Shown piece by piece: positions 36,680 through 46,699 of a stretch of 64,000 nt of DNA. Position 1 is the stretch's first letter. Each line of letters starts with the position of its first letter. The stretch is from Blasia pusilla (taxonomy: Eukaryota > Marchantiophyta > Marchantiopsida > Blasiales), in NCBI GenBank assembly GCA_050084515.1, contig CM114275.1, positions 11,160,001 through 11,224,000 on the forward strand, in the 5' to 3' direction. The notes under the pieces are model-generated. The model worked only from the letters and a program-made list of their open reading frames with translations. It did no database searches and was not told the origin of the DNA. Position numbers and translations under genes: made by a program.

Positions 36680-37185
36680 CTCTAGCGTACATTCTGAAGA
36701 ATGTACAGATCCAGGGCAATTTGAGATCACGAGTGGTCATGAGTGCATATCGGGTGATTGCTTGGATTGGCCCAGTAGCATTTTGGATGCGGTGAGTGAA
36801 AGTTCATGAGCGCATCACCTAGGTTTATGGTGGACCAACTTGGTGCCACATAAGGTATTACGGAGGGTGTATGCAAGAGTGGAGCGCCCATCCCATTTTT
36901 TGGTGGATTCTATTTTGGATCCTGATTGTCTATCACAAGCAGTGATGCATGATGAACAACCGCCATTGACTGTGGTCGACAGGATTGGCACGCAACGAGC
37001 AGTCTTTCTCACGTTTGTGAGTTTTCTCACTTCCTATCCATACATGGAGGTCGGTCTTGGCTTAGTTTGGGATGACGAGGCACATCGATTGGTGGAGCCC
37101 AATGCCGATGACTCGATGAGTAAGAGCAAGCGATGGGATTTCCCACAAGAGTGACGCTTGATGCATCGTCACGATGAGATCAAGA
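36680..37185 (+). pseudogene. Cytosine-5 DNA methyltransferase-like domain, C-terminal half (retrotransposon-borne)
   Basis: Read with frameshifts this shows, in order, YILKNVQIQG near 36688 (motif VI, normally ENV), RSRVVMSAYRV, WIGP, WWTNLVPHKVLRRVY (36828 on), DSILD, FVSFLTSYPY, GLVWDDE..LVEPNAD and MGFPTRV near 37133. The last resembles the GFP-containing C-terminal motif of C5 methyltransferases. Stops and frame changes occur near 36809 (TGA in SESS*AHH) and 37120. The N-terminal half lies immediately downstream on the opposite strand, so an inversion split the gene. Individual motifs are degraded. The family call rests on the ordered set and on the linked N-terminal half. Confidence 0.7.
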
Positions 37186-37189
37186 CATG

Positions 37190-37950
37190 GCAAGATCCTC
37201 ATCATCTCCCAAAACAACCTAGATCGAGTGTCCGCTAAACAGCTACCTCCTCCAACACTCGACTGGCCTTGATATGGCCACAAGCAATGGCCAATCAATG
37301 GTCCCTACCCGCTCCACATCATGCGCCCCCAACAACCAAATGTCTCTCAGTAGGGAACTCTAGAACCCCTGTACAATTAACGCAGATAACAAGACAAGAA
37401 AACAGAGGCGGAACTTTGCCACATGTCGTGGTGACACGCGCCTCACAACCTCATTAAGCTCCACATATAAATACTAGTGCACATGCACTCTTACCTACAA
37501 AACAGCAGCCAACCAAGTGTTGATCCCTCCAAAGAGATCCAACACCTAAATACCCTCTTCAGAGATGTGCCATACAATCAGTGTGGTATCCAAGGGTATC
37601 ATCATACCACTCTCGGCTACCTCGGGTTTCTCTGATCCATCATGCTCTAGTGCAAATGTCTCGCTCCACGCCATCTGCATGTGCTCATCGGCCAAGCATC
37701 GAAGCCCTTCACTCAAGCCCCACAACGGAACCTCTCCTCCACGGAATGATGCGGCTACCATGACACTCCTCTCCATAGAAGTGTAAGGCGGAGGTGTGTC
37801 CCCTACATGGATATGCCCCTCAACTAAATCATTATGCCAAGTGATGATGTTCAGTGATTGAGCACTTGAGCGATGAATAATGATATCCCTAATATAACAA
37901 CCTAAACCATAAGGCCCTAGTTGTAGTAAAGAAAAGAAATTTCCCACATC
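37190..37950 (-). pseudogene. Gypsy post-protease linker plus N-terminal half of cytosine-5 methyltransferase-like domain
   Basis: From 37947 down the frame reads a linker ending IPLDTTLIVWHISEEGI, which matches the linker at 42.55-42.83 kb. It is followed by VLDLFGGINTWLAAVL (about 37545-37501), a clear motif I of C5 methyltransferases (FGGIGTG-like). Next come YLYVELNEVVRRVSPRHVA and, after a frameshift, LWPYQGQSS (about 37287-37257), where motif IV WPCQG has Tyr for the catalytic Cys. The last part is DTRSRLFWEMMRIL (about 37235-37191). Stops interrupt it near motif I. Upstream the protease is missing. Confidence 0.72.
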
Positions 37951-38029
37951 AATTTTATGAGTTAGTCTAATCTCTTCATATCTAAAACATGTTCTTCATC
38001 CTCAATACTTCCTACGTCACCTAACCTAA

Positions 38030-38640
38030 ATTTTTTTTGCTTCTATCAATGTTGATCCATCGTCCTTCCTTGACGCCTAGTCTATGAGATCTAGTCCGGT
38101 GTCGTGGGATAATATGATGTGAGAAAGTAGAGATTCCCACAAGTAGGTAGTACCCTTGTTGATAATACATAAACATAGGATTAATATGAAGTTGATAATA
38201 TTCCATTTTTTCCCAAGCTGCTCTAAAGAATGCTCAAAAATCTCTTTTGAAGATGCTCGCGGAGTGCCATCGGTTCAAGCCCCAATTCCATTCAATCATA
38301 GTCCATTTTCTAGACCAAGTCACAACATCTGTAATCCACCCTATAAAATATGTGACTCGTAAAGCCTGATGAGGGAGGCAATCTCACCCTTGGGATGGAA
38401 GTGATGATCAAGTAGAGAGCTTTCGCGTCAAGTGGTAGGCAACGTGTTTCCACAAGAAGAATAGGATAATGAATTTGGATTCTCACAACAAATTCTTCTT
38501 GTAGAACAATCTTTTGTACCCTCTCCATGCACTCCCAACATGTCTTCTTACAAATAGGATCCCAAACTTGGATCCCGTATAAGATCATAGGGAGAACTAA
38601 GCTCTTAAATGAGAACTTCCTAAGACCCCAATGTACAAGA
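38030..38640 (-). pseudogene. LINE reverse transcriptase C-terminal fragment
   Basis: The minus-strand frame from about 38640 reads LVLPMILYGIQVWDP, then CMERVQKIVL and YPILLVETRCLP. This is the typical segment after the thumb of plant LINE reverse transcriptases (ILYG.EVWG...EK.QK..L...TPYP.LL.E.G..P). Further on, after at least two stops, RSHRLGVKEGRW recalls the basic segment before the terminal zinc motif. It is truncated on both sides and dead. Confidence 0.72.
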
Positions 38641-38839
38641 TGGGCTTGTCAACACCCATTTACAAGTGAATATTGTCACATCTGAGTAGCCAATAGGCCG
38701 AGATCTATCGTGGATAGGGCGTAGGAGCCAACGGACTATCTTGAGTGTAACTTTGTCCCACGGTGTCGGATGAGGTTGAGGATAGGTCCATTGTGTCAGG
38801 AACGTCGTTCTTGACAACTTTCATGTTGAGGTCTTTTAC

Positions 38840-39140
38840 AACCGGGTGACTTGTTGACCAGGTCACCCGCCCCTAGTAACCTGTGCGCGCAGGTTACCAA
38901 GGGAAGGGCTATTTTTAGGGGAAGAGCCTTTTGGCTCTTCCCAACCCTATATAAGAGAGGAAGATGGCTTTCCTAAGCCATCTTTCTCATGTTGGGCCGT
39001 TGGAGCACCTCCCTTGTATGTGTGTGAGCTAGGACTAGGGTGCTAGCGTCCGGATTTCTTGATAGCACAGGGTGGACGAGGCTCGATATGTCGATGTAGA
39101 TTGAGGAGTGGAGTTTTAGGTCGGGTGTGCCGTTTTTACT
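38840..39140 (+). repeat. Dispersed repeat family B, copy 2 (probable gypsy LTR)
   Basis: Contains a CCCTATATAAGAGAGG TATA box near 38946 and matches the reverse complement of 7.88-8.23 kb. Near its start are two short inverted repeats: GGGTGAC..GTCACCC (about 38854-38878) and AACCTGTGCGCGCAGGTT (about 38878-38895). It lies 0.9-1.0 kb upstream of a gypsy gag, so I infer the element's 5' LTR. No 3' partner LTR is visible in the window. Confidence 0.65.
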
Positions 39141-40010
39141 ACGCGCGCATAGGTGTGCGCGCCTCCCCCCCCCCCCCCATTTATTGCCCTCCCCAAAAGT
39201 TGGAGAGGCCCATAGGGGTGCGGGCCAGGCCCCCCCTCCCCCCTCCAACGTGGTAGCCCCGACCATAGTCGGTCAGACAGTTGTAGCGAACGTGGTTGGT
39301 AGCACGGACGAGGTCGGTTAGGCGAACGCGGTGACGCATGGGCAACGTGATGGCATGGAGGACATCGACGTGCTGAGTCACCGACAAGTTGGACAACAGG
39401 CGTGACATGATGTTTTTGGGGCGCGACAGGGCGTTGCGAGAGTTTACGATGGAGGGGCACTGTGCATGATGCCGACGGGTTGTCCGCATCTGTTGACGGG
39501 AGGATCGAGGTGTTGGTCGAGGGGAGTGTTATGTTGCAGAGATTGTCATATCATGTGGAGGAGTGCATGTTGACGGTGCAGCAGGTTGGAGGGCGTGATC
39601 AGGTTATCCATTCGAGTCCCTTTTCCCGCACTTGTCGTGTGTGATTGAGAGTGATGGGTATCGGGTAGTAGCTGGTGCTAGATGGGCGCAGTGATGGTGA
39701 CAAGTGTAGATTCTTTTCATGTGTAGCATGTTGGTGGATATACGGCGGTTGCCGAGTAGGGGTCGCGTGTATGACCCGAGAGAGTGTCGCTAGGTTAGGT
39801 GAGTCAGTTGGGAGGCTCATGGTGAGCCCGAGTGTTGAGCGTGCGTGAGGCCGGGTATGTCATCACGGGATTGACGTTAGCATAGGTGAGCTAGTGAGGC
39901 GTGTGGGAGACTCTTGGTGAGTCAGAGTGCTTGAGCGGGTGAGACAAGGTTTGTCATCACGGCGTTCTTCCAGGGTTCGGAAGAACGGGTAGTCTGGCGA
40001 TGGTAGTGGT
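39141..40010 (+). other. Gypsy leader region with poly-C tract and local duplication
   Basis: Begins with GCGCGCATAGGTGTGCGCGC and a run of 14 C (39165-39178). It is G-rich on the plus strand from about 39.28 kb. Two related ~80-bp units lie at about 39799-39885 and 39886-39965 (GTGAG..., GGTGAG, GTCATCACGG). No convincing open frame is seen. Confidence 0.5.
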
Positions 40011-42905
40011 GTGACACGGAGTGGAGTGAGATACCAAGGGGTTACCAAAGTGAGGAGCTCCTCGACATCCATCCGTGGATGGATCGTCATCATCGACACC
40101 GGGGAGTGCATTGGCGAGATCACCAAGCGAGACAGTAGTACTTGGCAGGAGATGGACGACATGGGCCATCGGAGCATGCATCGTTTCTCGGGTGCAGTGG
40201 GCACCATCGACTTAGATGATTTCATCCAGGATTTTGACACATGGTGCGACTTCCAGGAGATACGAACCCCGACACGGTTCAACTCTTTCATGGCATGGAA
40301 GGGGTTGTTCCAGCACTTGGAGGGTCCTCCGATGGATGACTACATGGAGTTTCGATCACTATATTCAATAGAGATCGATGCCTGGAGGATGTATTGGGCT
40401 CCAGGTTATGTGTCCACTAGTGGTCGCGAGGCATATGATGGGATTGTGAGAGGAGAGAGACCCACACCATCAGCCCGGAGACTAGATGGAAAGGAGGGCA
40501 AAGTGAGACAAAGCGATGTGGCGAGACCTCGGTGGTAGAGGGCCACCCGGCCTTCAGCCCCAAAGTGGAGTTCTTCCGCGGTTGGGGAAGAGCTACGGGC
40601 GTATGCACGCACCGACAAGTCAAGAGTCTACAGGATTTTCAACGACGATCGGGTGAGAGTCTGAGAGAGGCATTCACACGCATGAGGAGGCTGATCATTG
40701 CTACATTTGGAGTGACTGAGGCGCAGTCAGTCCAGTATTGGTACGAGGTTCTGGACCAAGAACTACGGAGGAGAGTCCGAGATGCGGTGCTGATTCACAC
40801 AGCGAAGCCCACATTGAAGATGGTCTTTGAGTTGTCTGAGCGTATTGAGCTCAACATGAGTGAGGAGTAGGTAGTGACCGCTGGATTTTCTCGAGAGTCA
40901 ACGGGTCCACGAGCGACGGTGACCCCATAGGTGCCAGAGCAAGCACTAGTACCACGGGAGCGGGCCAGTGTGCCTAGAGAGTAGGGCGGGTACCGTGAGC
41001 CTATGAGGCAACGACCCGCACCTACATATGTTGCCCAGCAGGGACCGATGTGGTCTTGTTGGACATGTGGAGGGGCCCATAGGCAGAGAGAGGCGCCCAC
41101 AAAGATGGGAGAGGACCACCAGCGCCTCCGATTGCTCAGGAGCCACAGAGGATGGCCCCACCATAGCACCAGTGTGACCATTGCCACAGATATGGTAGGC
41201 CGAGGGCCTGGGGGCGGTCGTCCTAGAGGAGGTCGGGGAGTTCTTCCTGGACGTGGTGGTAGAGGACCACCACCAGCCAGAGGAGATGGAGCAGGAGCAC
41301 CAGAGCCAACACTTCTCTCACGCATCAATCAGTTGGAGCAGAGGATTGCTGCCATGACGATGATGCAGCTTAGGGAAGGCACGGAGCTGCGAGCAGCTAG
41401 TGTGACTCCAGTTTCTACCTCTTACCCTGACCCGGGTGAGGATCTCGCCAGTATGGGATTCATGTGTAGTGCAGCCCAGGTTGAGGCAAGTGTAGTGGTG
41501 ACTCGGGGTGCTGCAAGAGGCATCGAGCCATCGAGAGGGGGAGTTGAGATTGACCCACCAGAGGGGACCGATGGGCGGCAGGCCAGGGTTCCACAGTCGT
41601 TCACATTGTCGGAGGCACTACACACACCATCAATGGTGCCTCGACGACCAGAGGTGCCTACAGTTCAGGCACCTACGTCGACGTCACGAGGAGTTGGAGT
41701 GACAACTCCTATGCCGGCTCGAGTGGAGTCAGTGTTGACCATAGTGTTGGAGGTGGCCACCAGAGTGAGTTAGACTCCGCTATTTTCCGCCATAGAGTTG
41801 GCAACGTTGGGAGTTGGACCAGTTGAGGTGTTCCGGTTGGCCGCCACGTTGTGTGAGCGTGGAGAGATGAGTGCTTCTTGTTCAGAGGTAGTTGAGGAGG
41901 TGGTGGACTTGTCCTCAAAGCCGGTGCTGGGGACGTTCCCCACATAGTCATGGCATGCGGCAGCGGCGAAGTTGGTAGATATGCCAGCTCTACCGGCCAT
42001 AGAGCGAGCAGTGGTGACACCTGGAGTAGTGTTACTGGATAACCAAGCTGGATTATTTCGCTTGGTTAGTCCGACGGGGACGGAATACCACCCGCAGCGC
42101 GTCCTACTTGATTCGGGAGCGCAACCCTTGATGTTAGGGAAGGCGGCGTGTTTAGCGTTGGGGTTACGGAAGGCCGACATTGAGCCTTGTCCCTTCTAGA
42201 TACAGACCTCGATTGGGGGCGTATCACCCACTCAATATATGACTCGACAGGAGATTGTTGTTAGAGTCCAGCCAGAGCATGCGACGCATAGTGCTATGGT
42301 GCGCACACGTGCGATTACGACACCAGCTGAGTCTACGATGTGTTGGTGGGGAGTACAGTGTTATATCCCCTAGGATTCATCCTTGACTTCTGGGAGGAGA
42401 CCGTTTCTTATCGGCCAGGATGGCGGTCAGGTGACGGCCGGATGAGTCAGTTACCCGTGCAGTTTGCGGGACGAGGTGGTCGATCACGACGCGAGTCTGT
42501 GACCACGTTGGCAGCTTTCACAGGTAGTGTTAGCTGGCCAGGAGATTTGTTGGAGGGGAATGCACATGCGAAGGATATCCCAATAGCGGATAGTCCCACA
42601 GAGAGACAGGCCATGGCGGGTGTCTCTTCCCATGTTGACGAGGCCTCTTCACCATTGTGGGGTACGACTCGGGAGCTACAGAGGAGTGCCGACGACCTCG
42701 TGAGGCAGGCGTGGAGTCATGTTTTTATCCCAGAGCAGCGAGAGTCACGTGGCGATCGGGCTCTTGGAGTGGAGACGATGACCCCACTAGATACCACACC
42801 TATTGTGTGGCAGTGCCCAGAGGAGGAAGACAAAGTGTCTCCAGTATTGGGCATCTGAACAGGACTCAGTTGAACTCAATCGAGAGCTTTGTTATCTGTC
42901 AGCTC
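40011..42905 (+). pseudogene. Ty3/gypsy gag-protease-linker, ending at a methyltransferase motif I
   Basis: Gag begins near 40152, with DDFIQDFDTWCDFQEIRTP, then FQRRSGESLREAFTRMRRLI after a frameshift near 40535. The zinc knuckle CWTCGGAHRQRE near 41060 lacks its last Cys. An R/G/P-rich stretch follows. The aspartic protease reads VLLDSGAQPLMLGKAACLAL (about 42105) and, after a frameshift near 42335, DVLVGSTVLYPLGFILDFWE. The linker is WPGDLLEGNAHAKDI through MTPLDTTPIVWQCPEEED. Next is PVLGI*TGLS, a motif I in which GGA has become TGA at 42856. VELNRE follows in another frame after a small deletion, and similarity then stops. Other stops are near 40868, 40928, 40982, 41771, 41945 and 42197. 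No RT, RNase H or integrase follows. Confidence 0.82.
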
Positions 42906-43500
42906 TTGCTTAGGAATATAGAAATGGACCAAGAAAGGAGATAAGAAAGACTTCGTGTTTGGATAAAGCGCGTCTATCATTACTCGAACTTGCCCATCCA
43001 AGAAGGTAGCAAAATCCACACCCATGGCTTTGGGATCCGTATGTTGATTCCATAGTAAGTAGCACATATTTACAAGTTTGTTTGTCAGATAGTAAGATCG
43101 AGCACGAAAGAAAAGAGTCGTGCAGTGTTTGCAAAAATTGTGCAAACAATGGCAGTAACAACGAAGTGGCTTTAAAGCCATTTCTCCCCAAGAACCCCAG
43201 CACCAAGAGATCTTTGTGCTTGACCAAGGCTTTGGTGTCATATTCCTACTCAGGTGCCGCGAGAAGCATAAACGTCGCCCTCAAATCATCCGGGATCTAG
43301 TTTTGTGGATGCGCCTGGTACTTGAAACCTGGGGGCTGGTATTCTGGCAGGAGAGAGGAAGAGAGGAAGAGAGGAGAGTCTCTCTTAAAATAAATGCACA
43401 AAAGGGAAAAAAAACCAAAACTCGCTTTAAAAAATATGAAGATTATGGATAATAAGTGAGTACTTTTTGTGGATATTTTTATTTGAAGAGAGGAAACTTA
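42906..43500. other. Intergenic DNA, nothing recognised
   Basis: Short frames only. A purine-rich GGAGAGAGGAAGAGAGGAAG word occurs near 43350. Confidence 0.4.
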
Positions 43501-43501
43501 G

Positions 43502-43768
43502 TGCAACCACTTGGAATCCGAAGGGTTGTAACTTTTGGGTTTTTTTTTTTTTTTTTTTGGGTTAGGGAAAATTTTTCATTTTTTAGGGTTTTTTTAACGT
43601 TTGCAACCTGTCAGACTCCGACGGGTCGCCATGATGCCTAAAAAGCAATCTGTTGGAGTCTGACGGGTTGCAAGCGTTAAAAAAACACCAAAAAATGAAT
43701 TTTTGTTCCTAACCAAAAACAAAAAAAAAACCCAAAAATTTGCAACCTGTTGGATTTTGACGGGTTGA
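43502..43768. repeat. Foldback element carrying GCAACC(C/T)GTCGGA-type palindromes
   Basis: A left arm at about 43530-43620 and a right arm at about 43648-43745 are imperfect inverted copies, including the T run (19 T at 43540-43558) against an A run, TAACGTTTGCAACC against GGTTGCAAGCGTTA, and CAGACTCC against GGAGTCTG. Short palindromes of the same consensus as the 57.7-60.3 kb arrays occur at 43502-43530, 43601-43630, 43645-43673 and 43741-43768. Confidence 0.75.
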
Positions 43769-45149
43769 AAAGATTAAGAAATAAAATAAAAATTCCTTTT
43801 TTTTTCACCACCAACTTTTTTTGGAAAAAAATCGCCTTTTCAACTTGTCAAAACTTTCCTCTCTCCAACATGTCGGAAACTCCCTTCAAACTAAGAGAGC
43901 CCTATGGGTTTCCAATATCTTCCTTTCTCCTCTCTCCTCTCTTCCTCTCCTCTTGCCGCTCCTCATTGCCAATGTACACTCATCCCAACAAATCTCGATG
44001 GCCCAACAGAAAATGTGGAGTCAGAACCTGCTCCAACATCTCGATATGAGGGGGGAGGAGGGCATGGAATATCATCCCGGAACAAGAGGGGAACAAGCAA
44101 CAAGTGTTATAAATTTCCAAGTAGATACCAAGTGGAGGAAACTGACCAGATAACTCCCAACAAGTGCTTCGAAGTGTCTACCATCCTCGCATTCTTTATA
44201 AGAACTCATATCATCTACTTAAACATTTCATATGCTTGGGGATCAATAAGACCATACACTTGGTTGTGCCCATGGTGGGCGAGGTTGGTTGGTAGGCCAA
44301 TGTTGTTGACCTCCCATCAATTGGGAAGGTTGAGTAGTAGGAGCTCATTGGCGTTCTCTCATTTGGGGTTCTGACCAATTCATCCCACCATCCCATTGTT
44401 GTTGAATAGTCAAGCTCATTGGAGGAGTTTTTTGAATCATGGTGGTGGAGGTGGGGATGAGGAAAGGGGTTGTGGCATACTGTAAGATCCAGCTTATAAA
44501 CGATTCATCATAGATGATTGACAATCAGACGAATACCACCCCACTCCCATCTCGCTATTCCAACGACTCCCACTTTCTCACCATGTGGGATTAGGGTACA
44601 TAGGATACTGCCAACCCATTTGCGGCCTCACACGTGAACATGGCTCTAGGGGTTTAGAACTTGCTCGAGAATCCAAGGATTCTCGTCCTCCACAACCTGA
44701 AGCATTTCAAGATGTAATAAGTGTTAGTGCTTTGTACAACACATTGACATTCTATTCATCACCATGATTAGAGGAATCCTATATTCAATCATGAAAAAGG
44801 AAGTGGAAAATTTAAAGTGGTTACCCTCTCAACCTGTTTGGGATGGGTTGTCGGTCCAAAGTATGGTTCTCAATAGAACGATAAGGCGTGCCCTCATCAT
44901 TATGGGATTGGAAATCCATATGTTTAGGTGGCATATAATCAGGATCTCTCACAATATTATCCTTTGTGCTTTCAATCATATTAGGTAAGCTCTCCTTTGA
45001 TCTGAACTTTGAACTTCATCGCACTTCAACACCCTCAGCCACTACTACTCTAGAAGGGAAGGCTTTCTTGGTTGTCTTTGCTAGTTTGAGCCTAACTTTC
45101 CAAACAATCATTTCACCATTAATCATCTATAAGTAATCAAACCTTTTTG
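43769..45149. other. Intergenic DNA with unassigned open frames
   Basis: A plus-strand frame of 156 codons (43904-44374) contains a Gly-rich patch (RYEGGGGHG) but no recognised domain and could be chance. Nothing else is supported. Confidence 0.35.
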
Positions 45150-46509
45150 CTATTTTCTATATACAGGTGAAGTACACAGCAGAAAAAAAATCATGATAGA
45201 AATGAAATTCATAGAGTGCACATTCTGCAAATGGGATAACTCCTTACTCTGCAAGAATATCACCAAGTAAGAATGCTTGTCTTTTTTATTTTCCCTTATC
45301 TTCCGTGCACGTTCATGGTCAATTGGGAAATCAGCATCAAGGTTCTTATCCACGAAGACGAGGCTCTCAACTCCAGATAAAGATGGAGTTTCTTCAAAAT
45401 CATTGTCGCTGGTGGAATATTTTTTTTCACTAGAGTGGTCATTACTCTCATTTTTAGCCTCCCTTGCTATGCATGGAGGTGATGGCTCTCTTTGTGGAGA
45501 CATATATGTTGCCTCTTTTTTAATACCCCTAGATCTTCCTTGCCCCTCTGTACTCAAATCATAAGCCACCAAATAATCGCTCAGATCTGCTCTCTCCATG
45601 GATGTACTCAATATTCAAAGGTTTTCTACTCTATTTTTATGGACACTTGAGCTACTACTATGATCTCCAAGCAATAAGGACTTGCTTTGATTGCTTTTTG
45701 TTTTATTTTTGTATTCTTTAGAGTCTGTATTCAGAGATAGTTCATCACTTTTCACTATCACATGAATGTCTACACTACTTTGTCCAACGAAGAATGCAGA
45801 TTGGATGCTCTCTATACACTCTCCAACCTTACCACTATCCATGGCAGATTCCCCCCTTCGCCCAATCCGTGTTCTTGGTGCATCTCCACATTTCCTTTAA
45901 TATTCATAAATGTTTACACTACTATAACCAGCAAGGAATGCACATTGGATGCTCTCTATACACTCTCCAACCTTGCCACTATCATAGCAAATTCCCCCTT
46001 TTGCCCAATCTCCTCCTCTGTTCTTTGGAAGTTCTCCACATTTCCTTTCATCTTCATAAATGTTTACACTACCAAAACCAACAAGGAATGCAGATTGGAT
46101 GTTCTCTGTACACCCTTCAAGCTTGCCACTGTCTATAGCAGATTCCTCCCTTTGCCCAATCTCCTCCTCTGTTCTTAGTGCATCTCCACATTTCCTTTCA
46201 TCTATCTTCATAAATGATGCACACTTTGGATTTAACTATCTCCTCATGACATACTTGGTCCTCTTCCATACTTGGATAAGGTTCCCAATCAACATCATGC
46301 ACGTCATTATATGAAGCCATACGAAGCACACAAATTTCACTCTTGCTCCCTTGACGTTTCCACTTCACTATCCATACTTGATTGTTCCTCCCATCAGCCA
46401 AGTCACCCCCTGCATCACGTAAGCCTTGAGATGCAAGAATGGCCTCAAGATTTTCTTGATCACTAAACTCTTTTGCTATGGTACTATTGTGTTGAGAAGC
46501 CCCCTCCAT
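45150..46509 (-). pseudogene. Unknown minus-strand reading frame with three in-frame tandem repeats
   Basis: Starts at MEGASQHNSTIAKEFSDQEN (46509) and continues with small frame changes through three copies of a unit resembling ERKCGDALRTEEEIGQ..DSGKVGECIESIQSAF.VG..SVNIYED (about 46210 to 45765). A Ser/Asp/Lys-rich part ends at 45150. Unit spacing is 144 and 150 bp, both multiples of three. It lies just downstream of the CACTA transposase on the same strand, so it may be a second element gene or captured host sequence. I do not recognise the family. Confidence 0.5.
45765..46210 (-). repeat. Three tandem repeats of 144-150 bp
   Basis: GAATGCAGATTGGATGCTCT-type starts lie at 45792, 45936 (GCACATT variant) and 46086, followed by a shared ACACTCTCCAACCTT and CTCCACATTTCCTTTCAT. 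Spacing is 144 then 150 bp. Confidence 0.88.
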
Positions 46510-46699
46510 TCACAAAGTTTATGTTGAGAAATATGGTCAAGGAGCTCAATCAGGAAATGAATGATGAATGGTTAACATGTTGAAATATATATCTCAGGCA
46601 AGACCTCTATAACTCCTATCACAACCTTTGCCTCTATCACTCACTACTTACAATAAGACGTGTAGGAACTCTACAATCAGCCACCATTGCCTTTAGTAC

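Noticed and set aside
37062-37160. LLWEIPSLA on the minus strand as motif VI (ENV) of the methyltransferase
   Set aside because: The same bases encode the C-terminal MGFPT segment on the plus strand, and a better motif VI (YILKNV) lies at 36688 (+). The minus-strand reading past about 37190 is taken as coincidence.
39059-39489. Overlapping GC-rich ORFs on both strands
   Set aside because: They result from poly-C and G-rich leader sequence; no family resemblance and no consistent frame with the gag downstream.
43904-44374. 156-codon plus-strand ORF as a gene
   Set aside because: No recognised domain, an N-terminus of CT-rich sequence and overlapping frames of similar length make chance likely.
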